This document shows, one piece after another, positions 1 through 7,089 of a stretch of 32,199 nucleotides of DNA. The notes below the pieces were generated by a model that was not told the DNA's origin, did not search any database, and saw nothing but the letters and a program-made list of their open reading frames with translations. The translations under genes and the position numbers were made by a program. Position 1 is the stretch's first letter, and every line of letters begins with the position of its first letter. Source of the stretch: an uncultured Mucilaginibacter sp. (GTDB taxonomy: Bacteria > Bacteroidota > Bacteroidia > Sphingobacteriales > Sphingobacteriaceae); the NCBI RefSeq assembly GCF_937859865.1, contig NZ_CALMAT010000092.1:1-32199 (forward strand), given 5' to 3'.

Positions 1-594
1 GGCTACGGTTTTGCGGGAGAAGGCGATTGGAAAACGGCCGCTTTGGTGCGCGCGATGAAAGTGATGGGCAGCGGCTTGCAAGGCGGCAACGCGTTTATGG
101 AAGATTATACGTACCATCTTGATCCCGCCAATCCAATGGTTTTGGGTTCGCACATGCTGGAGGTTGACCCTTCGCTGGCCACCGGCAAACCAACTTGCGA
201 AGTTCATCCTTTGGGCATTGGCGGCAAAGCTGATCCTGTTCGTTTGGTATTTAACGCCGGTGGCGGTGCAGCTTTAAATGCTTCCATTATTGATATGGGC
301 AACCGTTTCCGTTTATTGGTTAACACCGTTGAAGCCGTAGAAATAGAACATGATTTACCAAAACTGCCGGTAGCACGCGTATTGTGGAAACCGCTGCCAG
401 ATATGAAAACCGGTTGTGCCGCGTGGATTTATGCTGGTGGCGCGCACCATACTTGTTTCAGTCAGAATTTAAAGCCGGAAACCTTGCAGGATTTTGCGGA
501 TATTGCCGGTATAGAATGTATTACGATTGATGCTGACACTAAGTTAAGGCAACTGCGGAATGAACTGCGTTGGAGCGAAGTAGCTTATAAGTAA
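1..594 (+). CDS. araA: L-arabinose isomerase, C-terminal part (5' end outside window)
   Basis: The frame is open from base 1 and gives 197 residues plus a stop, about 40% of the usual ~500-aa enzyme. AraA converts L-arabinose to L-ribulose in the cytoplasm, using Mn2+. The fragment follows the E. coli protein closely: [10 protein letters not shown] at the left edge, then [24 protein letters not shown] and AGGAHHT. These carry the four catalytic/metal ligands of the family (E7, E34, H51 and one of H149/H150 in fragment numbering). The C-terminal ALRW-like end ([10 protein letters not shown]) is normal, so the gene is complete on this side. An inverted repeat at 633-662 follows the stop. Other arabinose genes would lie to the left, outside the window. 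Confidence 0.97.
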   Translation, partial: GYGFAGEGDWKTAALVRAMKVMGSGLQGGNAFMEDYTYHLDPANPMVLGSHMLEVDPSLATGKPTCEVHPLGIGGKADPVRLVFNAGGGAALNASIIDMGNRFRLLVNTVEAVEIEHDLPKLPVARVLWKPLPDMKTGCAAWIYAGGAHHTCFSQNLKPETLQDFADIAGIECITIDADTKLRQLRNELRWSEVAYK

Positions 595-632
595 TTTTTT
601 GGTGGTAAAAGAAATATTGGGTTAAAATGATA

Positions 633-662
633 AAGCCGTAGCAATTTGAGATGCTGCGGCTT
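633..662. terminator. Inverted repeat after araA, possible terminator
   Basis: AAGCCGTAGCA and TGCTGCGGCTT form an 11-base stem with one T-G pair around an eight-base loop. It lies between convergent araA and the minus-strand orphan gene. Flanking T tracts are weak, so termination is plausible rather than certain. Confidence 0.5.
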
Positions 663-684
663 CTAAAAATCTTAATAATATTAT

Positions 685-1446
685 TTATTTTGCTAAATTG
701 ATATTTGGATTTATCCAATTCCAAAATACATTAAATCCTTCTTTAGGAATATATGCTTGTTCCAAAACTTTTATTGCAAAATCTGTATTTGACTGTAATT
801 TCTTTACATCGTTTGTACTTAAACGGAAATGAAATTCTGTATTAAAAGTCTCTTTTACGTTTAAAGCCTTTACCAAAACTTTTGCTTTATAATTTCCTTC
901 TTTCCAAATCAAAGAACTTTCTAATAGGTTTTTGAATTTGTCATACTCGGTTGTTAACTTAACCGATTCTGGATCTTGACTATTTCTTATGATTAATTCA
1001 AATTTCTGATTTGTAGCGTCGATTGCTTCCTGATACTTTTCTTTAAAAGAAGCTTCATGAAAACCAACTCTTTTCTCGACAAGGTATTCTTTTAATATTT
1101 TGATAGCTATTGCATTTTGTTTCTTTCTAACTGGTGTGCTACCTATCTCGTTATTATAATCAATTTCATACAATTTTTCTTCGAACCATTGCCAATCTAG
1201 TCTGTGTTCTTCTCTGTTTGGACCTTCAATAATTGTTTGGATATTTGTAACTAAACACTCCTTATTTTCGGCAGATATAGCAAGATCATAGTTAAGTATT
1301 GAACCATTATATGTATATCCTATTTCAATCTGAGGATGTACAATTAAAGTTAATTTTGGTTTCATGTATAATTTTATGAAGTAACTAATAACTGGAGGCA
1401 ACCATGCTAATGCTCCCAGTACTGATAGTGCCTTATAAATATCCAT
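685..1446 (-). CDS. Uncharacterised membrane-anchored protein, AT-rich
   Basis: 253 residues. The first ~25 residues (LSVLGALAWLPPVISYFIKLY) form one likely membrane segment; the rest is a soluble, mostly polar domain with a charged, possibly coiled middle around residues 110-170. A patch near residues 40-75 (IGYTYNGSILNYDLAISAENKE) resembles hypothetical proteins I have seen in other bacteria, but I cannot name a family or function. Codon use is strikingly A/T-rich compared with araA and the HAD gene on either side, which suggests recent acquisition. It stands alone between a convergent araA and a co-directional HAD gene 78 bases downstream. Confidence 0.75.
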   Translation of the reverse strand: MDIYKALSVLGALAWLPPVISYFIKLYMKPKLTLIVHPQIEIGYTYNGSILNYDLAISAENKECLVTNIQTIIEGPNREEHRLDWQWFEEKLYEIDYNNEIGSTPVRKKQNAIAIKILKEYLVEKRVGFHEASFKEKYQEAIDATNQKFELIIRNSQDPESVKLTTEYDKFKNLLESSLIWKEGNYKAKVLVKALNVKETFNTEFHFRLSTNDVKKLQSNTDFAIKVLEQAYIPKEGFNVFWNWINPNINLAK

Positions 1447-1524
1447 AGCTATTAATTACTCTTTTTCTATAAACATACGTTCTATTATTTTTGATAACAA
1501 ACTTGTCAGCATTTAATTTAAAAT

Positions 1525-2196
1525 TTACTTCAACAATTCCAACACTTTGGAATTCCTATAATCCATAATAAAAAACAACACATTATCGTGTTCTTTAAAA
1601 TCCTCTTCTTCATGCGCCGTAGTTAACGCAACGCATTTCATACCTGCATTTTTGGCGGCTTCCACGCCTTTGGGCGCATCTTCAAAAACGATACAATCTT
1701 CGGGTTTTACGCCTAAAGCTGCGGCGGCTTTTAAAAATGTTTCGGGATGAGGCTTGCTTTTGTCCACATCATCGGCACTGATGATTGCTTTGAAAAAATG
1801 ACGGATGTACAAATTATCCACCACAAAATCAATATTAAAGGGGATTGCTGCCGATGCAATGGCCAGCAAAATTTGTTGTTCGTCAGCCTTTTTCAGAAAA
1901 TCGTCTAAACCGGCAATCAGTTTTAAATGCGGCCGGAAACGTTCCTGGTAATCTTTTTCCTTTTTCATGGCGTATTCGTCCATTTCTTCCGGACTGAATT
2001 TGCCTTTTCCAAAAACGCGCTCTAAAACTTCCGGATTTTTGCCATACATTTCTTTTTTAACTTCATCTTTGCTTAAACCGGCACCGAGATCGTTGTTTAA
2101 AATATCAAACCAGGCTTGTCCATGGTACGCCATGTTGTCCACCATTGTGCCGTCCATATCAAAAAGAAAAGCCTTTTTTTGTTGCTTGTTGTCCAT
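1525..2196 (-). CDS. HAD-superfamily hydrolase, beta-phosphoglucomutase-like
   Basis: 223 residues, a normal size for the PGMB/phosphatase group. Motif I is DMDGT with the nucleophile Asp13 and acid/base Asp15. Motif II Ser is in IASAA (S115), motif III Lys is in KSKPHP (K148), and motif IV is FEDAPKG (E172, D173). Between motifs I and II is a helical cap of about 75 residues (type C1). Such enzymes dephosphorylate or isomerise small phosphosugars. The exact substrate cannot be read from sequence. It lies 71 bases downstream of the thioredoxin gene on the same strand, with a repeat-element copy in the gap. Confidence 0.9.
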   Translation of the reverse strand: MDNKQQKKAFLFDMDGTMVDNMAYHGQAWFDILNNDLGAGLSKDEVKKEMYGKNPEVLERVFGKGKFSPEEMDEYAMKKEKDYQERFRPHLKLIAGLDDFLKKADEQQILLAIASAAIPFNIDFVVDNLYIRHFFKAIISADDVDKSKPHPETFLKAAAALGVKPEDCIVFEDAPKGVEAAKNAGMKCVALTTAHEEEDFKEHDNVLFFIMDYRNSKVLELLK

Positions 2197-2250
2197 ACCA
2201 GCAGCAACACCAATTTGAGATTAAGGTTACAGCAACGCCAATTTTTACCT

Positions 2251-2265
2251 GATAAAAGAAGTATG
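2251..2265 (+). repeat. Dispersed GRTAAAAGAAGCATC element, copy 1
   Basis: Core GATAAAAGAAGTATG preceded by TTTTTACCT. It lies between the HAD and thioredoxin genes, just past the thioredoxin stop codon. Confidence 0.75.
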
Positions 2266-2267
2266 CC

Positions 2268-2732
2268 TTACTTTTTCTTCAATGCTTCTTCTGCAAAACG
2301 CATCAAATCATCGGGTGCCATAAAACCCATCGTCCCGAGTACAGGTTTGGCGTTTTCATCAAAAATAATAAGCGTTGGATAAGCCTGGATTTTCCATTGT
2401 TGCGCCAGCATTGGGCCTTGCCCAGCTTCCATATCAATCGAAACGTTAATGAAGTTTTTGTTGAAAAAATCGGCCACTTTTTTATTGGTAAAAGTCCGAA
2501 TTTTCAGCATTTTACACGGGCCGCACCAAATGGCGTAGCAATCAACAAAAATCCATTTTTTTTGTGCCGATGCTTTTTTTACGGCCGCGTTCCAATCGTT
2601 CTCCATAAAAACAATTTTATCCGTTGGGGCAGCTTTTGAAACCGGAAAAGTTTTAACAGCAGGAACTGGTTTAAAAGATGCAACCGAAAAAAATGCCGGT
2701 AAAAGAAGCATCCAAGTATATTTTCTGATCAT
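2268..2732 (-). CDS. Exported thioredoxin-fold protein
   Basis: A thiol-disulfide protein of 154 residues from the chosen ATG at 2732; an upstream ATG at 2765 would add 11 residues ahead of the positive start of the signal peptide. Residues 1-20 (MIRKYTWMLLLPAFFSVASF) look like a signal peptide or membrane anchor, placing the domain in the periplasm. The active site is WCGPC (C70, C73), and the cis-proline loop is AYPTLIIF. It resembles the thioredoxin_7/DsbD-gamma-like group that acts with DsbD-type reductases. A copy of the dispersed repeat is embedded in frame in the signal peptide, encoding W-M-L-L-L-P. Confidence 0.88.
   Translation of the reverse strand: MIRKYTWMLLLPAFFSVASFKPVPAVKTFPVSKAAPTDKIVFMENDWNAAVKKASAQKKWIFVDCYAIWCGPCKMLKIRTFTNKKVADFFNKNFINVSIDMEAGQGPMLAQQWKIQAYPTLIIFDENAKPVLGTMGFMAPDDLMRFAEEALKKK
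2698..2712 (+). repeat. Dispersed element, copy 2, inside the thioredoxin signal peptide
   Basis: A perfect core GGTAAAAGAAGCATC, preceded by ATGCC. On the coding strand it reads as the signal-peptide residues MLLLP, where any hydrophobic stretch would be tolerated. Confidence 0.75.
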
Positions 2733-2795
2733 GATTGTAATTTTTAATTTTAGCAGTAAACACAAAATACGTTAATGGCAATTTAAGGTTTTGGT

Positions 2796-3941
2796 TTATT
2801 TGGACGGGGTAACAACGTTTAAAAAGCGTTCCACAGTATAAGTGGCCAATTGTCCGCTCGGGCCGTTTAGGTTATAATCGCAACCATGCGTTGCCCAAGG
2901 CAAACTTAAAAAATAATGTTTTACGCCAAGTTGGTTTAGTTTTGCATTGAGGCGGACACTATGCTGATAAGAAACCAGCACATCATTTTTTCCATGGATC
3001 AGCAAAGTTGGAACCGATCGTGCTGAAGCAAATAAAATGGGCGAACTTGCCGCATAATTCTTTGGGACCTGCTTATAAGTTCCGCCCAGATAATCTTCCA
3101 TCACTTTGTGTGAATCCAAAACCAATGGATTGGACGGAACAAAATATCCGAAGACCATATCTGCCGGGCCATAAAAATCAATTACGCCTTTGATATTTAT
3201 ATCTTTTAAAGTGTAAGCAGCCAACAAAGCAATTTGTGCCCCGGCCGATCTTCCCAGCAAAACAAAATTATTGGTATCAATTTGTAGTTTTTCTGCGTTG
3301 GATTTTAGATAATCAATGGCGCTTTTTACATCTGCTACCGGCTGCGGATTTTGGTATTGCGGTGCCAAACGATATTCCATCGAAGCAACCTGATAACCCC
3401 GGCGCGCCAGATAACTGTTCAGTTCGGGCAGTTGCTTGCGGTCGCCGCCACTCCAGGAACCGCCGTGGATAACGATAACGCAAGGCTTTTTCCCTGCTGT
3501 TTTTGCGGGATAAAAATCCAGTTGCAAATTAACATCCGGATATTTTTGATAAGTAAAAGTTTGCGGCATAATTGCCTTTTCATCAATCCCCGAAAACATG
3601 GAAAAGAACGAATATGGTTTTTTAAGGTGAGGCTGTTTCAGATTGGCTTCTTCATTGCCTAAACTCGATTTTAATTCTTCCGGAAGTTTTGCGGCTACAG
3701 CGTAAGCCCGAAAAACAGGTGATAAAAACAGCATCAATGTGATAAAAGCCAGAAAATTTCCGGCGCGCTTGTAGGCAATCAACCTGCTTCTAAACAAATA
3801 AAAGATGATGGTGAGGACGATAAAAACGTACGGAAACTCGGCAACTAAAATCGCCAAAATCCACAAATGGTAAGTTGGCGCGGGCAAAACGGCCAGCAGG
3901 GAAACCAAAAACAACAGAAAAATCAGGAGTAAACGAAGCAT
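2796..3941 (-). CDS. Alpha/beta hydrolase with N-terminal membrane segments (BD-FAE/lipase-like)
   Basis: 381 residues. Residues 1-80 hold about three hydrophobic helices, and the hydrolase domain starts near residue 125. It carries the oxyanion HGGSWSGGDR (HGG 159-161), the nucleophile elbow GRSAG (S232), an acid in HGKND (D320) and a His in ATHG (H352), a complete catalytic triad of the hormone-sensitive-lipase/BD-FAE type. It is probably a membrane-anchored carboxylesterase, with the substrate unknown. It follows the desaturase on the same strand with a 47-base gap holding a repeat element, so co-transcription is plausible. Confidence 0.88.
   Translation of the reverse strand: MLRLLLIFLLFLVSLLAVLPAPTYHLWILAILVAEFPYVFIVLTIIFYLFRSRLIAYKRAGNFLAFITLMLFLSPVFRAYAVAAKLPEELKSSLGNEEANLKQPHLKKPYSFFSMFSGIDEKAIMPQTFTYQKYPDVNLQLDFYPAKTAGKKPCVIVIHGGSWSGGDRKQLPELNSYLARRGYQVASMEYRLAPQYQNPQPVADVKSAIDYLKSNAEKLQIDTNNFVLLGRSAGAQIALLAAYTLKDINIKGVIDFYGPADMVFGYFVPSNPLVLDSHKVMEDYLGGTYKQVPKNYAASSPILFASARSVPTLLIHGKNDVLVSYQHSVRLNAKLNQLGVKHYFLSLPWATHGCDYNLNGPSGQLATYTVERFLNVVTPSK
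3721..3735 (+). repeat. Element-like core, AACAG type, inside the hydrolase gene
   Basis: GATAAAAACAGCATC matches the sister core exactly but lacks the TTTTTA flank and is coding (membrane helix LFLSP), so it may be chance. Confidence 0.4.
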
Positions 3942-3973
3942 CAGTTATAATGTAGATGAATAGCTTTTAACCA

Positions 3974-3988
3974 ATGCTTCTTTTATCG
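3974..3988 (-). repeat. Dispersed element, copy 3, abutting the desaturase stop codon
   Basis: ATGCTTCTTTTATCG; read on the minus strand it is GATAAAAGAAGCATT, directly after the TAA stop (3989-3991) of the desaturase. Confidence 0.75.
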
Positions 3989-4717
3989 TTAGATTTTTCG
4001 CAGGCGGATAATGTGCAAATGGTGCATCAGCCGCATAATCGGATAAGTTGGGTCAACCTCAAACCAGCGTTTGGCAAAGTTGGCATCGTTTGGTTTTTTA
4101 TGATGGTTGTTTTGGAAAAGTTCGCCCAGCATCAAAAAATCCAAAGGCAGCATGTTTTTGCTGTGGTCGTGGTTGTCAAAATTGGAATAGCCGTATTTGT
4201 GGCCGCACCAGTTGACGATGGCGCCATGCAACGGACCCATCAAAAAATGGATCGGCAGCAACAAAAACATCCACCATTGCGTGGCAAAAGCAATATAAAA
4301 GGCAATGTAGAAAAGGCCAAAACCGATGCGGCTTATCCAGGAATCGCCTACGCGATCAACGAAACCCCAGGTTGGGTAACGGTCGCGAAAAGCAGGTTCC
4401 GGCTCGATCCGGTGTTTTTGGTAATCCATATAAATGTTTTTGGTTTTGATCATCATGCCCAAAACATCTTTTGCAAAATGTGGCGAGTGCGGGTCTTTTG
4501 GCGTATCGCTGTAAGTATGGTGCATGCGGTGCAAAATGGCATAAGCACGCGGGTTTAAAAAAGAAGAACCTTGGAAAATGTAAGTCATCAGGTAAAAAGC
4601 TTTTTCCCAAAATGGGTTAAGCTTAAACATTTTGTGCGAAGCGTAACGGTGAAGAAAAAAAGTTTGAAAAAACAACGACAAGAACCAGTGGGACAAAAAG
4701 AAAATAAAAATGATCAT
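3989..4717 (-). CDS. Acyl-CoA/fatty-acid desaturase (membrane di-iron)
   Basis: 242 residues with several hydrophobic helices and the three His boxes of the delta-9 desaturase family: HRYASH (H23-H28), HRMHH (H63-H67) and QNNHH (H205, H206), plus the extra NHDHSKN His cluster near 183-185. It introduces a double bond into membrane acyl chains at the inner membrane, using O2 and an electron donor. It is shorter than eukaryotic enzymes but typical of bacterial ones. No gene lies upstream for over 600 bases, so it should have its own promoter. The hydrolase gene lies downstream on the same strand. Confidence 0.93.
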   Translation of the reverse strand: MIIFIFFLSHWFLSLFFQTFFLHRYASHKMFKLNPFWEKAFYLMTYIFQGSSFLNPRAYAILHRMHHTYSDTPKDPHSPHFAKDVLGMMIKTKNIYMDYQKHRIEPEPAFRDRYPTWGFVDRVGDSWISRIGFGLFYIAFYIAFATQWWMFLLLPIHFLMGPLHGAIVNWCGHKYGYSNFDNHDHSKNMLPLDFLMLGELFQNNHHKKPNDANFAKRWFEVDPTYPIMRLMHHLHIIRLRKI

Positions 4718-5194
4718 TATAAAATGGGTTGAAGCAATACCATATACGTTAAAATGGCAGTTTTGATTTGGATTTTTCTAAGAAATGATGCTAAAATAAA
4801 CTTAATTAACTTTCGGAACAAATGCTTTACCGCTTGAAACGGATTTATGCAGAAGTGGTTGAACGCCGTTTTTAAAACAATTTAATGCTATTTTAGAAAT
4901 TAAAACAAAGCAAACTATTCTCTTTTTAGTAAAAAAATACTTTAATAATGAAAATATTTATAACAGGTTTAAACAAGCCAGGTAAAAAAAGCTGATTGTG
5001 CTTAAAAATAACTTTTGATGTTGCTTTAATTAATTTCTATAGCAGCAACTGGTAAAATTTTCTATTCCTGATGCTAAAATTTTTTATTTTGATGTTATCA
5101 GCCTCTATAAACTTTGTAAAACCTAAAAAAATATTGAATTATTTAAAATTTTATATTTTTTTATAGGATTTATAAAACTTAGTGTTATCTTTAC

Positions 5195-5303
5195 ACTATG
5201 AAAAAAAGCAACAGATAATTTTTTTCATAAAAAAAGTCTTCTCATAATTTAGGTTTATAATTGGTTAGTAAAAGCTCCTGCCCATCAGGGGCTTTACTTT
5301 TTT
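5195..5303 (+). ncRNA. Possible small RNA or short-peptide leader
   Basis: A TATCTTTA box near 5183-5190, close to the Bacteroidota -7 consensus, is followed by about 100 bases that end in a strong intrinsic terminator. The next plus-strand gene is 750 bases away, so the terminator has no protein gene to serve. The transcript would contain only a six-codon ORF (MKKSNR, starting at 5199). No known RNA family was recognised. Confidence 0.35.
5268..5303 (+). terminator. Strong intrinsic terminator with no upstream gene
   Basis: GTAAAAGCTCCTG pairs with CAGGGGCTTTAC (one bulged A, five-base loop CCCAT), followed by TTTTTT. Confidence 0.75.
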
Positions 5304-5316
5304 ACAAGCTTTTTTG

Positions 5317-5356
5317 CAAAAAAAATCCGGGCCGGAACATTGGTTCCAACCCGGAT
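5317..5356 (-). terminator. Intrinsic terminator of the 56-aa lipoprotein gene
   Basis: On the minus strand ATCCGGGTTGGAAC pairs with GTTCCGGCCCGGAT around CAAT and is followed by eight or nine T. It starts 27 bases after the stop at 5383. Confidence 0.85.
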
Positions 5357-5382
5357 AACTGCTATAACAGCAAAACTTTGTT

Positions 5383-5553
5383 TTAATTGCTTCTTCCCCT
5401 AAAAAGAGAAATCAACCAGATAATTACCAGGATTACAACAACTACGGCTATAATACCTACGGCTGCACCGGCTTTAAAAATTCCGCCAACGGCAGCACAA
5501 CTGCTTAACACCATCAGCGTTAATGCCAGTATAAAAAGGTTCAATTTTTTCAT
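5383..5553 (-). CDS. 56-aa mini-lipoprotein with one membrane helix
   Basis: The product starts MKKLNLFILALTLMVLSSC, a lipoprotein signal with lipobox LSSC (Cys19). It continues AAVGGIFKAGAAVG and a very hydrophobic helix (IIAVVVVILVIIWLISLF, about residues 34-51), ending in RGRSN. It is likely a small envelope protein. It is a paralogue of the neighbouring 58-aa gene: both have Cys19, then A/M-V-G-G-x-F-x-A-G, then a helix and a basic tail. Similar short proteins occur in Bacteroidota, but I know of no established function. A terminator follows at once, so it is probably a monocistronic transcript. Confidence 0.75.
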   Translation of the reverse strand: MKKLNLFILALTLMVLSSCAAVGGIFKAGAAVGIIAVVVVILVIIWLISLFRGRSN

Positions 5554-5708
5554 TTGATTAGTTTTAAGTTATTTGCCTAACAGGGGCAGTTGTGTATTGT
5601 TTTTGTAAAATTCCTGCTTCAATCGTTTAGGCTGATGCCCGCAAATAATTTGACCCTTGCTTAAACATTTCTCTTTTTTTTAAAACATTAAAATCCTAAA
5701 CAAAACAA

Positions 5709-5724
5709 ATACTTCTTTTAGCAC
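5709..5724 (-). repeat. Dispersed element, copy 4
   Basis: ATACTTCTTTTAGCAC, reading GTGCTAAAAGAAGTAT on the minus strand. It lies just past the stop of the 58-aa lipoprotein gene. Confidence 0.6.
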
Positions 5725-5738
5725 CCTTTTTTTGACCA

Positions 5739-5915
5739 CTAATTTCTGTTACGGCGGTTTGGCCTTTTAGAAATTATCCAAACAAACAATCCCAAAATAA
5801 TCAAAACAGAATAGATGCCCAGTTTAAACCCGGCCCTAAAAACACCGCCAACCACCATACAGCTTTGCATAGTGCCTGCCAAAATCAATAAGCCAAACAA
5901 AACCCTTTTTTTCAT
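5739..5915 (-). CDS. 58-aa mini-lipoprotein, paralogue of the neighbour
   Basis: The product starts MKKRVLFGLLILAGTMQSC, a lipoprotein signal with Cys19. It then has VVGGVFRAGFKLGIYSV, a hydrophobic helix (about residues 34-49) and a basic tail RPNRRNRN. The GGxFxAG motif and overall plan match the 56-aa protein encoded 185 bases downstream on the same strand, which indicates an old tandem duplication. ATG at 5915 is the only sensible start. Two dispersed-element copies flank it (5709-5724 and 5973-5987). Function unknown. Confidence 0.72.
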   Translation of the reverse strand: MKKRVLFGLLILAGTMQSCMVVGGVFRAGFKLGIYSVLIILGLFVWIISKRPNRRNRN

Positions 5916-5972
5916 GGCGTAATATTATAAAATATTGAATGGTTAAAAGTGGAATATTTTCATTAATAATGT

Positions 5973-5988
5973 GATACTTCTTTTATGC
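5973..5988 (-). repeat. Dispersed element, copy 5
   Basis: GATACTTCTTTTATGC followed by CCTAAAATTTTG; on the minus strand this is the full form with AAAATTTTAGG, spacer, then CATAAAAGAAGTATC. Confidence 0.75.
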
Positions 5989-6055
5989 CCTAAAATTTTG
6001 CAACCACAATCAATCCTAAAGGTTTATTGTTCATACAGCATCAACAAAAGACACT

Positions 6056-6592
6056 ATGAAAAATAAAACCGGAATTTTTTTGAACGAATTGGGCACAGCC
6101 ATTGGCATTGGCGTAATGGCCGGTTTGGTTGGCACCGCTGCCATCACCATTTCGCAAATGATCGAAATGAAAATTGATGGCCGCGAACCAAGTTCTGCAC
6201 CTGCCGATGCCGCTTCTAAAGTGCTGGATATTAAACCAGAAAGTGAAGAAAAAAAGGCAAAAGTTTCGCAGCAAATCCATTGGGCCTACGGCACTTCGTG
6301 GGGAGTTGCGCGCGGTTTGATTTCGTTGGCCGGATTAAAAGGCTGGAAAGCAACGCTGGTACATTTTGCAGCCATCTGGGGGACAGCAAATGTAATGCTG
6401 CCAGCCTTAAAAGTTGCGCCACAGGCAACGGAAGAAGATGCCAAAACTATTTCTATTGATGGCCTGCACCATGCCGTTTATGCGGTTGCAGCAGGTTTGG
6501 CGTTTGATGCCATCGCCAAAAGGACTTCGGAAGCTGCTTTGAACAACGAATTGTCTTCGGCCAAAAAAATGTTTAAGAAAAAACTGGCTTAA
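6056..6592 (+). CDS. Uncharacterised membrane protein, 178 aa
   Basis: Residues 12-35 (GTAIGIGVMAGLVGTAAITISQMI) form a small-residue-rich membrane helix. Further hydrophobic stretches lie near 80-95 (WGVARGLISLAGL), 102-118 and 138-152 (HHAVYAVAAGLAFDAIA). A short conserved-looking polar segment DGREPSSAPADAASKVL sits after helix 1. The pattern suits a small inner-membrane protein of four helices. I do not recognise a named domain with confidence. It ends in a lysine-rich tail and runs into a bidirectional terminator shared with the convergent Cys protein. Confidence 0.75.
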   Translation: MKNKTGIFLNELGTAIGIGVMAGLVGTAAITISQMIEMKIDGREPSSAPADAASKVLDIKPESEEKKAKVSQQIHWAYGTSWGVARGLISLAGLKGWKATLVHFAAIWGTANVMLPALKVAPQATEEDAKTISIDGLHHAVYAVAAGLAFDAIAKRTSEAALNNELSSAKKMFKKKLA

Positions 6593-6614
6593 AAACAGTA
6601 TTCCCTTTAATATA

Positions 6615-6650
6615 AAAAGGCTTCCGGGAAATTTCCCAGAAGCCTTTTTA
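6615..6650. terminator. Bidirectional terminator between convergent genes
   Basis: AAAAAGGCTTC and GAAGCCTTTTT form the outer stem and GGGAAATTTCCC the inner part; an A run on one side and a T run on the other let it work both ways. Confidence 0.9.
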
Positions 6651-6667
6651 ATTATCGAACAGCAAAA

Positions 6668-6910
6668 TTAAACCACATCCTGTTCCAAAATATTTTTTCC
6701 TAAATGCTGGATTTCTTCGGCACTTAAAATCAACGCTTCGTGGCCATGCGGCTCGTAAATCCAAACGTTGTTTTCGTTGCAATACAAACAACCGCAGGAT
6801 TGCTCTTTGTAAAACAAGTTGTAGGTTGGCCGCAGTTGCTTTTCTGCTTTTTCGGCACCAATTTCCAAACAATGGTCTTTCCGGTATATATCAATAATAA
6901 ATTTGCTCAT
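6668..6910 (-). CDS. Small Cys-containing hypothetical protein, 80 aa
   Basis: Start chosen at ATG 6910 (MSKFIIDIYRKDHCLE); a start three codons further up is possible but less natural. The middle contains CGCLYCNENNVWIYEP, whose CxCxxC spacing could bind a metal, but there is no second cysteine pair, so this is only a guess. No signal peptide or membrane helix. It converges with the membrane-protein gene and shares its terminator. Confidence 0.65.
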   Translation of the reverse strand: MSKFIIDIYRKDHCLEIGAEKAEKQLRPTYNLFYKEQSCGCLYCNENNVWIYEPHGHEALILSAEEIQHLGKNILEQDVV

Positions 6911-6965
6911 AAAAATCAATTCTAATAAAACCCCGGTTTTGCCAAATTAGCAAAGCCTAATCAAT

Positions 6966-6980
6966 GATACTGTTTTTATC
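6966..6980 (-). repeat. Dispersed element, copy 6, AACAG subtype
   Basis: GATACTGTTTTTATC followed by GGCATAAATTT; on the minus strand this is AAATTTATGCC then GATAAAAACAGTATC, the same left flank as copies 20, 22 and 30. Confidence 0.7.
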
Positions 6981-7049
6981 GGCATAAATTTAACAACACC
7001 GATAGCGGCATTTAATTTTACAATCAGGAAACCACACCAATTTTTAACC

Positions 7050-7064
7050 GGTAAAAACAGCATT
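7050..7064 (+). repeat. Dispersed element, copy 7, AACAG subtype
   Basis: AATTTTTAACC followed by GGTAAAAACAGCATT, just downstream of the MRJP-like gene. Confidence 0.7.
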
Positions 7065-7089
7065 GCTTTTCTTCAGCCAAAAACAAATC

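Larger units (their letters stand above)
4718..5382. other. Long AT-rich intergenic region
   Basis: 665 bases without a convincing protein gene. It holds the desaturase upstream region, a probable small transcript (about 5195-5303) and back-to-back terminators at 5268-5303 (plus) and 5317-5356 (minus). I see nothing else in 4718-5160 beyond A/T runs. Confidence 0.6.

Noticed and set aside
1043-1058. TAAAAGAAGCTTCATG as another element copy
   Set aside because: It has an inserted T in the core and lacks the T-rich flank; it encodes HEASFKE in the orphan gene.
3974-4558. 194-codon open frame antisense to the desaturase
   Set aside because: The minus strand carries all three His boxes of a desaturase. 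The plus frame has no recognisable domain and is a shadow.
4822-4875. 17-codon ORF (MLYRLKRIYAEVVERRF)
   Set aside because: Too short to support, with no promoter, terminator or neighbour relation.
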